NCBI GenBank assembly: GCA_001773295.1
Contig: MEWG01000047.1
Coordinates: 1-32,212 of the forward strand
From: a candidate division WWE3 bacterium RIFOXYD1_FULL_39_9
Lineage (GTDB): Bacteria > Patescibacteriota > WWE3 > UBA101185 > UBA10185
Length of the DNA stretch: 32,212 bases
Direction: 5' to 3'
Shown here: positions 6,803 to 13,799 of the stretch, piece by piece
How positions within the stretch are numbered: position 1 is the stretch's first letter
Layout of the letters: each line of letters begins with the position of its first letter
The notes under the pieces: generated by a model
Databases searched by the model: none
What the model saw: the letters and a program-made list of their open reading frames with translations, nothing else
Told to the model about the DNA's origin: nothing
Program-made: the position numbers and the translations under genes

Positions 6803-7689
6803 TGTTGCATCCACCTCCATATAATATTTTTTACATTATCTTCTGTCTTATTCGCATTTGTATGCTCTTGCATATTCTTTCTAAAATTTAATTTAATGGA
6901 GTAATCCATTTTCATCGAATCGATATAAGTATCTATTCTTTCGTCCATCTCTTTTTGTACATTGATATGAGTCCTAACAACAACCGATTTGTCTATTGGT
7001 ATTTTTATCTCTTCAATGGAATTATCTTCTGCATACCAAAGATAAAAGCATGGCTGATGGTCGATCTGATCTGCATCCATTCTCATTACAGAACCAGCAT
7101 TGACAATCCTTCTGTTATTAACTTCTATATCGAATCTTGTATGATTGTCTCCGCTTAGAATTAAGTCGTATCCTTTTAACTCTTCCAAAATGTCATACGC
7201 ATTTCTGGTTTCAAACATTGCTTTTTCTAAACTGATTTGCATATGAACGAGACAAATATATGGCTCTTCGTCTCTTCTCTTTCTTCTTGGTTTTGGCTCT
7301 ATTCCATAAGGAAAACCTACTACTTTAAAACCATCGCAATCTATTGTTGTTTCATGATTTAAAATAACTTCTGCTTTGTTTGCTTCTTGTAATACTGCAA
7401 GGCCGGACTTATTAAATAGCTCCAAGTTATGGTTTTGGTTGTCATGTTGACCTGGAATACAAATAAATTCCGGCATATATTCAAGAGCAATGCGAAGTAG
7501 CTCGGGAGAAGGCTTCCAATAATTAAAGACATCCCCAGCGATTAATAAGGGAATATTATATTTGTCGCATATCTGATTAGCGTACTTTGCTTTATTTATT
7601 TGCGCTTGCATGAAATCATCTACACGACAAGTAGGGGTATCTTCTCTCCAGTGCCAATCAGAAGCAAGTAGTGCGGAAGGTTTTTTCAT
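6799..7689 (-). CDS. Mre11/SbcD-like metallophosphoesterase nuclease
   Basis: The 296-residue protein shows the ordered calcineurin-like phosphoesterase motifs: DWHW near residue 10, AGDVFN near 55, GQHDNQNH near 81, VHM near 143 and SGDNHTRF near 178. These bind two metals in Mre11/SbcD nucleases. It should be the nuclease partner of the split Rad50, as in T4 gp47/gp46 or T5 D12/D13, processing DNA ends for recombination-dependent replication. The start at 7689 is chosen because its ATG overlaps the Rad50 N-terminal gene's TGA (ATGA) and has GGAG about 7 bases upstream. The longer frame from 7716 lacks this. Confidence 0.92.
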   Translation of the reverse strand: MKKPSALLASDWHWREDTPTCRVDDFMQAQINKAKYANQICDKYNIPLLIAGDVFNYWKPSPELLRIALEYMPEFICIPGQHDNQNHNLELFNKSGLAVLQEANKAEVILNHETTIDCDGFKVVGFPYGIEPKPRRKRRDEEPYICLVHMQISLEKAMFETRNAYDILEELKGYDLILSGDNHTRFDIEVNNRRIVNAGSVMRMDADQIDHQPCFYLWYAEDNSIEEIKIPIDKSVVVRTHINVQKEMDERIDTYIDSMKMDYSIKLNFRKNMQEHTNANKTEDNVKNIIWRWMQQ

Positions 7690-8780
7690 TTCCAGTCTCC
7701 TCCGCACAAAGGGCATTCCTTCGGTGCCATCAGTTTATATTCTGTAGCCACTTTCTTATATTCTTTTTCTGCTTTCTCTAACTCTTCTTTGGCATCAATT
7801 ATTTTATTCTCTATTTCTATAAATTGGTCTATCTCTTTTCTAAGAGAATCAATTTCATTTCTTTGCTTTAGCAATAAAGATATATCTTCTTTTGCTTTAA
7901 CAATAGAATTTGCTCTTTCTATTTCATCTTCTAAATCAGCTATCTTATTTTCTATTGATTCTAATTCTGCTATCTTGTTTTCTATAGTAGATATTTCTTG
8001 CTTCAAAGATATAAGTTGTTCGATTTCTTTCTTGGCATTTACTGTAAGTGGTTTATATCTGTCTATCTCTTTTTGAAGTTCTATTATTTTGCTTTTACCA
8101 TTTCTTAATCTCTGCTCATCATTTCTAATAATAGATAAACTGGATTCTATTTGCTCAAGTTCCGTTAATTCTTTTTCAGCAGAATCAACCCAATTAAAAT
8201 CTTCTACTTGTAGTTCTGCTCTTATTAGTTCTGCTTCTTCTCTTTTTATTGTTGCTCTTGTATCCCTTATTTCACTATCAGCATTTCTAAATGATGTATC
8301 TATATCTGAAAGCGAAGCAATTTGATTTAGCTTCCTGCCTATTTCTCCTGGCTTATCTCCTACAAGAAAATGTGGATTGTCTTGCTCTTGAAAATTAATC
8401 TCGCTCATATTCAAGGGATTAGATACTTCATCTGGTACTCTTGTTCCTACTGCTTCAAGTGGTTTTGTTAATGTAGATATTCTATATTCATTTGACTTTG
8501 GTCCTTTGACTCTTGATATCTCTGTTCCGTCTTCAAATACAACAGTAAATATACACTCGCCGGTTAATTCAAAATCGCCATTTTTCTTTTTCTTCTTTAT
8601 CCAATCAGAAGCAAATTCGTTTCCGCTTGGATCATTATCTTTAAGCCATTTAAGTCCTTTAAGTATTGCCGATTTGCCTTTATCAGAAACACCGCAAATT
8701 ATATTGACATTGGGAGAAAGATCGAAAGTCTCTTTCTCCCATGACATAAAGTTTTGGATTTTGAATTGCTTAAATTTCAT
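7686..8780 (-). CDS. Rad50/SbcC-like protein, N-terminal half (Walker A lobe and zinc hook)
   Basis: The 364-residue protein begins with the SMC N-lobe. FKIQNFMSWEKETFDL is the usual first strand, followed by Walker A GVSDKGKSA at about 30-38, and INFQEQDNPHFL near 150 fits the Q-loop region. From about residue 180 to 350 it is a long coiled coil of Glu/Lys/Ile heptads. It ends at CPLCGGDWK, a CxxC zinc hook at 356-359. A normal Rad50 would return through a second coil to Walker B, but here the chain stops at the hook and the C-terminal lobe is a different gene (5725-6351). The start at 8780 overlaps the upstream TGA as ATGA. The longer frame from 8849 would only read another gene out of frame. 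Confidence 0.88.
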   Translation of the reverse strand: MKFKQFKIQNFMSWEKETFDLSPNVNIICGVSDKGKSAILKGLKWLKDNDPSGNEFASDWIKKKKKNGDFELTGECIFTVVFEDGTEISRVKGPKSNEYRISTLTKPLEAVGTRVPDEVSNPLNMSEINFQEQDNPHFLVGDKPGEIGRKLNQIASLSDIDTSFRNADSEIRDTRATIKREEAELIRAELQVEDFNWVDSAEKELTELEQIESSLSIIRNDEQRLRNGKSKIIELQKEIDRYKPLTVNAKKEIEQLISLKQEISTIENKIAELESIENKIADLEDEIERANSIVKAKEDISLLLKQRNEIDSLRKEIDQFIEIENKIIDAKEELEKAEKEYKKVATEYKLMAPKECPLCGGDWK

Positions 8781-8980
8781 TTTATTAAGTCTTTTAAATC
8801 TAAAATTCCTTTTGGTTTTTCTATAGTTGGATCTCCTGCAACAATCCAATACGCATATGTTACTGCTTGAAAAATATTTGCTGCTTTTAATTCCCCAATA
8901 TCAACAAAGTATTTATAAACAATAGAATCAATTTGCTGTTTTTCTTTTGCTGCTTGTTTTAAAGCATCTTATTGGCTCAT
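8777..8980 (-). pseudogene. 67-codon gene interrupted by TAA at codon 4
   Basis: The ATG at 8980-8978 overlaps the endonuclease VII stop (ATGA), and the terminal TGA overlaps the Rad50 ATG (ATGA). The interval therefore behaves exactly like a functional gene of this operon. The frame reads M-S-Q, then TAA at 8971-8969, then 63 sense codons. The sequence after the stop is protein-like: IDSIVYKYFVDIGELKAANI, then a TYAYWIVAGDPTI segment. No ATG, GTG or TTG occurs in frame after the TAA. A point mutation, a sequencing error, stop readthrough or an ATT start are all possible. The product is not recognised. Confidence 0.65.
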
Positions 8981-9552
8981 TTCTTCATTGCCTCTTTCGC
9001 TTTTTTAATCAGTTCTTTTTCTTCTTTAGAAAACTTATTCCTACAAATAAACGGATATACTTTCTGATAAATCTTTTTCCATGTTTCATTCCAACCAAAT
9101 CTTGGATACTTAGGCAAAGCTTTTCTTTTAGGAAACGCCAAAAAATAATACTTACAAATTCTTTTGTATTCAGGAATTGTTATTCTCTTGCGCTCTATCT
9201 TTCTTTCATTAGGATGGATTATCAACTCCTTAATTGGTGGTTGTTCTATATAATCAGCACATCTTCTTAATAGTTCTGGAAGAGATATTACTTTATGTAA
9301 TCCATATCTGCGCCAACTTCTTTCTAATTTACCTTCAAATGAATTTGCGTTTCTATGAATGACGCCTCTTAAACAACCAAGTCTATCTTTACCGCCACAC
9401 TCTTCTGATTTAAGTTTATGTTTATGATCCAGTACACACTCGGCTTTATCAATACAAACTCCAAGAATAGCACACTTGCCATCTTGCTTTTTAAATTGCT
9501 TCTCTCTTAACTCTGCAAGTTCTTTTGAAGTAATAGATATAAGTTTAGACAT
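8977..9552 (-). CDS. endonuclease VII-like Holliday-junction resolvase
   Basis: The 191-residue protein has a zinc/His-Asn layout like T4 gp49: several Cys (C27, C33, C39), then LDHKHK at 41-46 and CLRGVIHRNANSFEGKLERS at 60-79. RG, H, N and the following E are the hallmark of the recombination endonuclease VII family, a His-Me finger nuclease. The family cleaves Holliday junctions and branched DNA during replication and packaging, and the gene lies in the recombination operon. It is longer than T4 gp49 (157); the basic C-terminal half (PKRKALPKYPRFGWNETWKK) is unassigned. A homing role is less likely given its position. Confidence 0.82.
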   Translation of the reverse strand: MSKLISITSKELAELREKQFKKQDGKCAILGVCIDKAECVLDHKHKLKSEECGGKDRLGCLRGVIHRNANSFEGKLERSWRRYGLHKVISLPELLRRCADYIEQPPIKELIIHPNERKIERKRITIPEYKRICKYYFLAFPKRKALPKYPRFGWNETWKKIYQKVYPFICRNKFSKEEKELIKKAKEAMKK

Positions 9553-9560
9553 TTACTTTT

Positions 9561-10136
9561 TTACTTTCTATTATAATATACATCATAAAGTTTCTCTGCA
9601 TATCCATTCTTTTTATACTCTGGCCCATTATACTTATAAGCAAAGTCATTCCAATTTCTGTCTTGTAGCTCATAGGCAAGACCTACATTCTTAATGTAGT
9701 TACAGAAAGAAATTAGATGTTCTCTTTCAGAATCTTCCATTGCATTTACAAAATCGTAAACATCTGCAAAGCCACAATAAGCATGATTAACTCCGAGAAT
9801 TTGAAACTTGCCCCACGAAGCAGACATATAAGCACAAGCTGGATTGCATAATTTTGCTGCGTTTAATCTCTTCCATTCTTCTTTTTGATTCTTACCATAG
9901 AATTTCTTTGTCCATTTAGGATAAGAAATAGTCGGATACTCTCTATCATATTTATGTTGTGTTAAACGAGAAAACCAATGGCCTTCAAATAGAATAACAG
10001 GAAGGCCATCTTCAGAGAATCCTCCATTCGGCGCTTCTACTTTTGCTACCGCTTGAATAGCGGCAACTTCACACTTCAAAATTTTAGCAGCTTGTTTATA
10101 GTCTGCTAATGTCAGAGTATTATTTTTACTGCTCAT
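9561..10136 (-). CDS. N-acetylmuramidase endolysin (DUF3380 type)
   Basis: The 191-residue protein matches the DUF3380 muramidase domain. KVEAPNGGF near residues 32-40 holds the presumed catalytic Glu34, ILFEGHWFSRLT near 48-59 is the second family signature, and YMSASWGKFQILGVNHAYCG is the third. Enzymes of this family cleave the MurNAc-GlcNAc bond and serve as endolysins, mainly in phages of Gram-negative bacteria. Here the catalytic domain fills the whole protein, with no peptidoglycan-binding module, signal peptide or transmembrane segment, so a holin elsewhere would be needed. It is notable that it lies between a RecA-like gene and a resolvase instead of in a lysis cassette. Confidence 0.88.
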   Translation of the reverse strand: MSSKNNTLTLADYKQAAKILKCEVAAIQAVAKVEAPNGGFSEDGLPVILFEGHWFSRLTQHKYDREYPTISYPKWTKKFYGKNQKEEWKRLNAAKLCNPACAYMSASWGKFQILGVNHAYCGFADVYDFVNAMEDSEREHLISFCNYIKNVGLAYELQDRNWNDFAYKYNGPEYKKNGYAEKLYDVYYNRK

Positions 10137-11321
10137 TTAAAATCTCCTTGGAGTTTTAAACATAAGCATTTTTTCTACTTCTTTCCAAACAGAGCCAACA
10201 ATATCTTGCAACTTATCTTGTAGATTATTATCTTCGATATACTCTATCAAATTATCTTTACTCTTTTTTATATCAAATTCTTTTGCTACAATTCCTTTTG
10301 TATCGCTTGCCCAATGCTCTGTTAATTTTAAGAAGTCAATGCAAGATTCAACATCATGCAGACCATAAGATTCATAGATAGGAATTACAACTCCGCTCTT
10401 TCTTTTCTTTCCTGTAAGCTTATTTTTAATAACTTCAATTTGCGCCATACTCCCTATCTTATGTTTTAAATTCATTGCTTCTTCTGTAATACTTTTAATT
10501 GAATTAAGATACAGTTGATGAAATGAATAGAAGAACGGAGCATCCCCGCCAGAAGTTACCCAATCAGTCTGGCCAAAACCACTTTTAAATCTTTGTCTTG
10601 TTTGCTGAATAATAAATAGAGCACTATCTGTGCGCTTTATATTGCCATTAATCATTCGCAAAGCTTCTCCTATATGCTTTGCTTTCTCTGCTTTATATGA
10701 TCCTTTAAGTTCTGTTACCGCTTCTGCACTCTTAGCGTTTTTGATAGCGTTCTTATATTCTCTTTCCATTTCTTCATCGGAAGTTAGAGAATCAAGACTA
10801 TCCAAAACCCAAATAAAAGGTCTTCTCTGTTTACATTTAATTAAGATATTGCCTTTAAAATCTTGGATAGTCTCAGAAGGAACTGGTTCTCCATCGTCAT
10901 AGTTCGGTGCTTTCAATCTACCTGAAGTAAGGTCTTCTGGGTCTTTTGGTGCTAACGGAGGGAATAAATAATCAAGATCAAAAGAAAGAGATTGCTCCCC
11001 ATCATCATAAATAAATTCATATTCTTTAAACTTAGGATCGACAGCGCAACACGCAAGCATAGTTAGCATCAATACAGTTTTTCCAGAAGCAGATTTGCCT
11101 GGAATAGTATTGATAGAGCCTAAAGCAAAGGCTCCCTTTGGGTTGTCGCTACAAGCACAGTTGACCAAAGTAGAGCCAGAAGGAATCAATCTATCTTCTG
11201 TTATCTTTTTAGGGTCTGGACCTACATACTCTTCTGGCTCATTCTCTTTTGTTCTGTCTCTATTCTCTATCTGCTCTGCCGCCGCACTTCGTCTTCGTCT
11301 TTTTTGAATAAGTTCTGCCAT
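10137..11321 (-). CDS. RecA/UvsX-like recombinase ATPase
   Basis: The 394-residue protein has a RecA-fold core: Walker A PGKSASGKT at 74-82, an acidic stretch FIYDDGEQSLSFD near 103-115, Walker B FIWVLDSLDSL at about 169-179, and SALFIIQQTRQ near 233-243 resembling the sensor strand of RecA. It probably forms filaments on single-stranded DNA, or acts as a Sak4-like single-strand annealing ATPase. Its neighbours, a gp32-like SSB and a UvsY-like candidate, support a T4-like recombination system. A basic N-terminus (QKRRRRSAAAEQ) precedes the domain. Which RecA subfamily it belongs to cannot be settled by eye. The start has the previous small gene's stop a few bases upstream. Confidence 0.82.
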   Translation of the reverse strand: MAELIQKRRRRSAAAEQIENRDRTKENEPEEYVGPDPKKITEDRLIPSGSTLVNCACSDNPKGAFALGSINTIPGKSASGKTVLMLTMLACCAVDPKFKEYEFIYDDGEQSLSFDLDYLFPPLAPKDPEDLTSGRLKAPNYDDGEPVPSETIQDFKGNILIKCKQRRPFIWVLDSLDSLTSDEEMEREYKNAIKNAKSAEAVTELKGSYKAEKAKHIGEALRMINGNIKRTDSALFIIQQTRQRFKSGFGQTDWVTSGGDAPFFYSFHQLYLNSIKSITEEAMNLKHKIGSMAQIEVIKNKLTGKKRKSGVVIPIYESYGLHDVESCIDFLKLTEHWASDTKGIVAKEFDIKKSKDNLIEYIEDNNLQDKLQDIVGSVWKEVEKMLMFKTPRRF

Positions 11322-11327
11322 CTAATT

Positions 11328-11549
11328 TTATTCTCCATGATTGCCATATCTCAAAAAATATAAAAACTTATCCTTGTCCACATACCATCGGCCAAATACT
11401 TTCTTGCCGATGCCATATTTGGCAAGCCATTTTATTAGTGTTGGTAGGGTAATTTTATAGCCTCTGGCCCTGGCAATTTCTAATGCTTCTGTAGTAGAAA
11501 TTCCAGGGCCTTTAACTATTACCCCTATTTTATTTGGGGGGTCTGTCAT
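11328..11549 (-). CDS. small winged-helix/excisionase-like DNA-binding protein
   Basis: The 73-residue protein fits a MerR/excisionase-like winged helix: STTEALEIARARGYKITLPT forms the helix-turn-helix and KVFGRWYVDKDKFLYFLRYG the wing and last helix. The VFGRWYVD pattern is typical of excisionase-family domains. It lies between the SSB and RecA-like genes and begins 3 bases after the SSB stop, without a clear ribosome site, so reinitiation is likely. It may regulate transcription or help load DNA proteins; nothing in the sequence names its target. No integrase is present in the window, so a true excisionase role is not supported. Confidence 0.72.
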   Translation of the reverse strand: MTDPPNKIGVIVKGPGISTTEALEIARARGYKITLPTLIKWLAKYGIGKKVFGRWYVDKDKFLYFLRYGNHGE

Positions 11550-11552
11550 AAG

Positions 11553-12734
11553 TTATCGCCGTCGTCTACGAGTTGTAGTTTCTGGTTCTGGTTTACTTTC
11601 TTCTTTTGTGACAGGCTTTCTCTGTCTGCGCTGTACTTGCGGTTCTGGTTCTGGCTCCGGTTCTGGCTCCGGCTCATCTTGCGGATTATTAAATGCTTCT
11701 TCGCAAGCATTGTAATCTTCATCCGCACACTCATTACATTCAGGATGCTGATTGAAGTCTACGCCAAATTCTCTTTTCTTAGGGCATTTGCATTCATTAT
11801 CATCAGGCGGGAAAGAGCCTTCATCTTCTGTCTCTTGCTTCTCTTCTTTCTTGAATCGACTGCTCCGATTAGGCTTTTTCTCTTCCTTGCTTTCTTTGCT
11901 TTCCTTATCGTCTTTCTTTTGGTTCTTCTCTTTGTTCTTTGTATGGGCTTTGGTTATATCTCCAGTGCCACCAGTAAGAACAGAAGTCAATTGATCGTAA
12001 GTAGGAATTACAAGTAATTGATCCAATGGATAGACTTCATCAAGAATAGAGTCCTCATAAGAACTTCGCTTTGCAAAATCAACACGATCCGCTTTAACAA
12101 AAGGAAATTTACCGAGCTTCTCTTCTTTGCCGCGCCACTCTACTGTTTTACCATCTTCCAAATCCCAAAATAACTCCAATCCTTTTTCACCCATGTAGAC
12201 TTCACCCATGAGGATTTTTTCAAATAGATGATAGGAGTGCTCCCACAATCTAATTTCATCATCAGCATTAAGATCAATGATGTTATACAAGCAACGCCAT
12301 TTTGGCTTCAAGCCTTCAGCAAGTTTTCCATCCGGGTCTTCTTCTGGGTTGTCAAGCAGTCTTGCTCTCTCTTCACATACAGGGCAAGGCAAGCCAAATG
12401 TCTCAAGAAGACAAAGTGTCTTCTGTTGCTCTGGTCCTACTCCGTTGTGAATAGCAAATTCAAGTTTATAATCTACATCACCAGGAACAAGACCGGTCGG
12501 CTTGCCTGAGAACTTCCGCATTGTTTCATACCAATCCATCGAAACTTCAAACGGTAGAATATCAAACTTATTTGGTTCCCTGCCATGCTTTACTTTATCT
12601 ACCCACTTAACTTCACGATCTCCTAATGCTTTGAAGGAAAGAATAGTGGATGCTTTTCCTTCTCTGTTCTCAGCGCTGTCTTTGGTTTTGTTTTTTAGCT
12701 TCTCTCTTCGCTCTTTCCAACTTGGCTTTGCCAT
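11553..12734 (-). CDS. gp32-like single-stranded DNA-binding protein with long tail
   Basis: The 393-residue protein resembles phage T4 gp32 in its first 250 residues: a basic N-terminus (PSWKERREKLKNK), an OB-fold core, and a zinc-site candidate of Cys117 and Cys120 (PCPVC) with Cys108 and Cys148 nearby. It should coat single-stranded DNA at the fork and in recombination. Odd features lie in the C-terminal 130 residues: a Lys/Glu-rich linker, a second Cys/His cluster at about 315-336 (CKC, H, C, C), a Pro-Glu repeat at 354-365, and a final TTTRRRRR. The tail is much longer than in T4 gp32 (301 residues in all). A comparable TTRRR ending is on the sliding clamp. Confidence 0.85.
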   Translation of the reverse strand: MAKPSWKERREKLKNKTKDSAENREGKASTILSFKALGDREVKWVDKVKHGREPNKFDILPFEVSMDWYETMRKFSGKPTGLVPGDVDYKLEFAIHNGVGPEQQKTLCLLETFGLPCPVCEERARLLDNPEEDPDGKLAEGLKPKWRCLYNIIDLNADDEIRLWEHSYHLFEKILMGEVYMGEKGLELFWDLEDGKTVEWRGKEEKLGKFPFVKADRVDFAKRSSYEDSILDEVYPLDQLLVIPTYDQLTSVLTGGTGDITKAHTKNKEKNQKKDDKESKESKEEKKPNRSSRFKKEEKQETEDEGSFPPDDNECKCPKKREFGVDFNQHPECNECADEDYNACEEAFNNPQDEPEPEPEPEPEPQVQRRQRKPVTKEESKPEPETTTRRRRR

Positions 12735-12759
12735 AATAATTCTTGCTCCTTTTATTTAA

Positions 12760-12963
12760 TCATTTACATGCATGTTTGTGTGGCCGATGTCCTATGTGTA
12801 TTCCTTTGCAATACTCACAATAATAAGGGCTTAACTTCCACACTAAAACAGATTCTTTCTTTTTATAAATCTCTTTGATTGCTACTTTTGCTTCTTCTAT
12901 TGAAGCATATTTTTTCTTTCCCTTGCAAGCATTTCTTTTCTTTCTGGCATTTTTAGAGGCCAT
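12760..12963 (-). CDS. 67-residue zinc-finger-like protein, unknown
   Basis: The protein is strongly basic at the N-terminus (MASKNARKKRNACKGKKKY) and ends in a zinc motif, YYCEYCKGIHIGHRPHKH, with two Cys and two or three His. Short proteins with this YxCxxCxxxHxGH pattern are common in phages and probably bind nucleic acid. It sits between the UvsY-like candidate and the SSB, with 15 bases to the upstream stop. No function is known. Confidence 0.75.
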   Translation of the reverse strand: MASKNARKKRNACKGKKKYASIEEAKVAIKEIYKKKESVLVWKLSPYYCEYCKGIHIGHRPHKHACK

Positions 12964-12978
12964 TAAATTACCTCATAG

Positions 12979-13464
12979 TTATTTTCTCCTTCTTTGATTA
13001 ACTGCATTCCTCGTTTCTTCATCTGCTTTTTCAAGCTGAACTTTCCTTACGCCTTGTGTTTTAGAAGTAGTTGCCCAATAGCCAAGAGCAAGAAGTTCTC
13101 TCTCTTCCCGAAGAGAATCGCTTCTTGCTCTGAAAACATTTATGCATTCTTTCAACAATTCCAAATCGTATTCAAGAACATTGATTTCAGCTACCAGCTT
13201 TTGATACTTATCATCAATTTTAATTTCTGCATCTACTTCCGATACTGTCATTTTTTTATTAGCCAAATTAATAGTAGTTATCCTTAGTTTGGCTTCATAT
13301 ACTGCCATCTCCTCTTTCTTGTCTCTTAAATCTTTAGAGACTTTTGTTTTCTCTTTTGCATACTTCATAATCAATTCTGGATTATCTTGATTGTTTAGTT
13401 CAAGACTATCTAAATTGATTTTAATTTCGTTTTCATAATCAAAATTAGTCCAGTCAACAGACAT
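12979..13464 (-). CDS. coiled-coil protein, candidate UvsY-like recombination mediator
   Basis: The 161-residue product is mainly helical, with an acidic N-terminus (NFDYENEIKINLDSLELN), then NPELIMKYAKEKTKVSKDL and heptad-like stretches to residue 135. The order (Asp-rich start, a NPxLxxxYA-like segment, basic helices, a TVSEVDAEI turn) resembles UvsY, the T4 mediator that loads UvsX on gp32-coated DNA. It lies upstream of the SSB and RecA-like genes. Assignment is by pattern and context and is not certain. The start is set at 13464, with AAGGAG five bases upstream. The longer frame would run back into the tRNA gene. Confidence 0.6.
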   Translation of the reverse strand: MSVDWTNFDYENEIKINLDSLELNNQDNPELIMKYAKEKTKVSKDLRDKKEEMAVYEAKLRITTINLANKKMTVSEVDAEIKIDDKYQKLVAEINVLEYDLELLKECINVFRARSDSLREERELLALGYWATTSKTQGVRKVQLEKADEETRNAVNQRRRK

Positions 13465-13481
13465 TACTTCTCCTTTTCTTT

Positions 13482-13558
13482 TGGTGCCGCTGCCTGGACT
13501 CGAACCAGGAACCAAAGCCTTATAAAGACTACGCTCTAACCTATTGAGCTACAGCGGC
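13482..13558 (-). tRNA. tRNA-Ile (anticodon UAU) with encoded CCA
   Basis: The 77-base minus-strand sequence folds as a cloverleaf. The acceptor GCCGCTG/CAGCGGC pairs fully, the D stem is GCTC/GAGC, and the T stem CCTGG/CCAGG closes a TTCGAGT loop; CCA is encoded. The anticodon loop TTTATAA gives UAU for the AUA codon, with a T-T mismatch at the top of that stem. AUA is frequent in these AT-rich genes but often rare in hosts, so the tRNA probably supports phage translation. It lies inside an operon, 4 bases after a long hairpin. Confidence 0.93.
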
Positions 13559-13562
13559 ATAG

Positions 13563-13599
13563 TTTGCTTATGCCAAGAATTAGACTTGGCATAAGCAAA
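13563..13599 (-). repeat. 15-bp perfect hairpin just upstream of the tRNA
   Basis: TTTGCTTATGCCAAG at 13563-13577 pairs perfectly with CTTGGCATAAGCAAA at 13585-13599 around a seven-base loop. On the transcribed strand it follows the stop of the 51-residue gene and ends 4 bases before the tRNA 5' end. No U-run follows, so an RNase processing site or mRNA-protecting structure is more likely than a strong terminator. Confidence 0.75.
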
Positions 13600-13619
13600 T
13601 AGTTGAACTTAATTACTCC

Positions 13620-13775
13620 TTACTTTACAGGATCAAGTTCTTTGGTGCGCTTAACAACTACCTTGACGTCCCCGCCAACAGCTTTAGTAACAGCATCCTT
13701 GATAGACGCCACCAACTTGCCATCAGCCATTTCAGTCTCTTTACTTCTAATAACGATAGAAAAAGCTTTCTTCAT
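13620..13775 (-). CDS. 51-residue basic protein with near-ideal ribosome site
   Basis: This gene starts MKKAFSIVIRSKETEMADGK and continues with an alternating helix-strand pattern (VASIKDAVTKAVGG, DVKVVVKRTKELD). It has GGGAGGTGAT five bases upstream of the ATG, the strongest Shine-Dalgarno sequence seen in the window, so it may be made in large amounts. It lies between dnaX and the tRNA gene, with a long hairpin after its stop that could stabilise its mRNA. The small fold could be a nucleic-acid or protein-binding module; no motif identifies it. Confidence 0.75.
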   Translation of the reverse strand: MKKAFSIVIRSKETEMADGKLVASIKDAVTKAVGGDVKVVVKRTKELDPVK

Positions 13776-13799
13776 TTAATCACCTCCCTTCTATATTAA

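Noticed and set aside
8781..8849. N-terminal extension of the Rad50 N-terminal half
   Set aside because: It reads the end of the interrupted 67-codon gene out of frame; the ATG at 8780 starts at the normal SMC N-terminus and overlaps that gene's stop.
9571..9600. TATTATAAT on the minus strand near the end of the muramidase gene, resembling the shared promoter
   Set aside because: No TTTATT or T-tract lies 17 bases upstream, and the bases encode the conserved C-terminal Tyr-rich end of the muramidase.
11328..11549. Excisionase-like HTH as evidence of lysogeny
   Set aside because: No integrase, attachment site or repressor module is visible; the fold is also used by ordinary regulators.
11635..11680. 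Short tandem repeat at the SSB tail as a possible repeat array
   Set aside because: It is the coding repeat of Pro-Glu codons in the SSB tail; there are no spacers, so it is not a CRISPR.
13465..13515. N-terminal extension of the UvsY-like protein
   Set aside because: These bases belong partly to the tRNA gene; the ATG at 13464 has AAGGAG at ideal spacing.
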